Both the position numbers and the translations under genes were made by a program. Source: Bacillus halotolerans (GTDB lineage Bacteria; Bacillota; Bacilli; Bacillales; Bacillaceae). From it: a stretch of 64,000 nucleotides of DNA. Numbering within the stretch: position 1 is the first letter of the stretch; each line of letters begins with the position of its first letter. Under the pieces are notes generated by a model that saw nothing but the letters and a program-made list of their open reading frames with translations, was not told the origin of the DNA and did not search any database. Shown here in pieces: positions 63,381 through 64,000 of the stretch. The stretch lies in assembly GCF_001517105.1 (NCBI RefSeq), contig NZ_LPVF01000012.1, forward strand, positions 372,001 to 436,000, written 5' to 3'.

Positions 63381-63980
63381 TTAAAGTTGTTCCAGCTTCT
63401 TTTCAAGCTCTTTAATGCTGTTATTCAAAGCCTCTGTCATAGCCGCCAGCCTTTCCTTAGACGGAAGATGGGCAAAATCGGCCTGCTGCAAAGGTTTACC
63501 GATAATAAGCTTCATTTTTCCTTTTTTGAACAACGCCTTTCCGCTTGAAGGTCCTTTATAAGCGGCCGGAACAAGGGGCGCTTTCCCCATTTGCGCAATT
63601 GTCACTGCGCCTCTTTTTAAAGGCACATCCTCGGAGGTTCTTGTTCCGCTTGGGAAGATTCCGACAATTTCTCCTTCTTTCAGCAGCTTAATCGGCGTTT
63701 TAATGCTGCTTGGCCCGGGATTTTCCCGGTCTACCGGAAAGGCATGAATTTTCTGCAGAAACGAACCGATCCATTTATTTTGAAAAAGCTCTTTTTTCGC
63801 CATGTAGTGTATTTGATAAGGAAGAATCCCGACTCCGAGTGTGATCACATCAACCCAGCCAGAGTGTGTACACGCGATGACAAAACCTGAATCGGCCGGA
63901 AGGTTTTCTTTGTTATACACCTTCACTCCTCCGCGAAGAGAAAGAATAACTTTTAAAGCATTTGCACAAAACTTATACAT
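63381..63980 (-). CDS. plsC: 1-acyl-sn-glycerol-3-phosphate acyltransferase PlsC
   Basis: A 199-residue acyltransferase (YhdO) that adds the second acyl chain to lysophosphatidic acid at the membrane. The catalytic HX4D motif reads THSGWVD (about residues 38-44). The substrate-binding block FPSGTRTSED stands in place of the usual FPEGTRS, and PLVPAAYKG follows. The N-terminus has a hydrophobic amphipathic stretch. At the window edge but complete: its start is at 63980, with GGAAGTG upstream. Confidence 0.93.
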   Translation of the reverse strand: MYKFCANALKVILSLRGGVKVYNKENLPADSGFVIACTHSGWVDVITLGVGILPYQIHYMAKKELFQNKWIGSFLQKIHAFPVDRENPGPSSIKTPIKLLKEGEIVGIFPSGTRTSEDVPLKRGAVTIAQMGKAPLVPAAYKGPSSGKALFKKGKMKLIIGKPLQQADFAHLPSKERLAAMTEALNNSIKELEKKLEQL

Positions 63981-64000
63981 ATCGCACTTCCTTTGTCGTA

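Overview
This window is chromosomal DNA from a member of the Bacillus subtilis species complex. Gene order and protein sequences follow the yhgE-hemYHE-pbpF ... prsA ... yheI/yheH ... yhdO segment of B. subtilis 168, read here in the opposite direction. The proteins are close to, but not the same as, those I remember from strain 168, and some genes at the right-hand end do not fit my memory of 168. I therefore read it as a sister species or divergent strain (inference from memory, no alignment run). I see no prophage, insertion sequence, CRISPR array, rRNA or canonical tRNA.

Layout. 0-9 kb: yhgE/yhgD, the coproporphyrin-dependent haem genes hemE-hemH-hemY, and the class A penicillin-binding protein gene pbpF. 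9-15 kb: haem monooxygenase hmoB, a decayed zinc-ribbon ORF, transporter yhfA, amidohydrolase yhaA and the ecsABC exporter operon. 15-22 kb: hit, serC, trpP (with a TRAP-type GAG/UAG repeat over its ribosome-binding site), yhaH, scoC, yhaI, yhaJ, yhaK, two 28-codon YjcZ-type membrane peptides and the foldase prsA. 22-31 kb: yhaL, yhaM, a frameshifted yhaN, yhaO (LexA-like box upstream), the ABC exporter yhaQP, yhzD and yhaR. 31-36 kb: the K+/H+ antiporter operon khtSTU, hemZ and yhaX. 36-43 kb: yhaZ (LexA-like box inside its promoter), a frameshifted yheA, yheB, the ATP-grasp pair yheC/yheD, yheE, spore protein gene sspB with a highly structured leader, and yheF. 43-52 kb: yheG, the multidrug ABC pair bmrC/bmrD with its bmrB leader peptide and attenuator, nhaX, nhaC, dat and yheN. 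52-64 kb: srtN, yhdY, yhdX, yhdW, two crcB fluoride channels, the CBS-domain transporter paralogues yhdT and yhdP flanking yhdR and cueR, a reductase/epimerase, a FAD oxidoreductase and plsC.

Themes. Haem synthesis (hemE, hemH, hemY, hemZ) and haem turnover (hmoB) lie in one region. A DNA-damage group (yhaO-yhaN-yhaM and yhaZ) carries LexA-like sites. Much of the rest belongs to sporulation (sspB, yheC/D, yhaL, YjcZ peptides, yheN) and to ion or drug homeostasis (khtSTU, nhaX/nhaC, crcB pair, yhdT/yhdP, bmrCD).

Most worth a second look: (1) a compact four-way-junction, tRNA-like fold in the sspB 5' leader; (2) yhdT and yhdP, where in both a hairpin lies between a strong Shine-Dalgarno and the start codon, and folding it restores the same 7-nt spacing although the stem sequences differ; (3) single-base homopolymer frameshifts in yhaN and yheA, which may be assembly errors.
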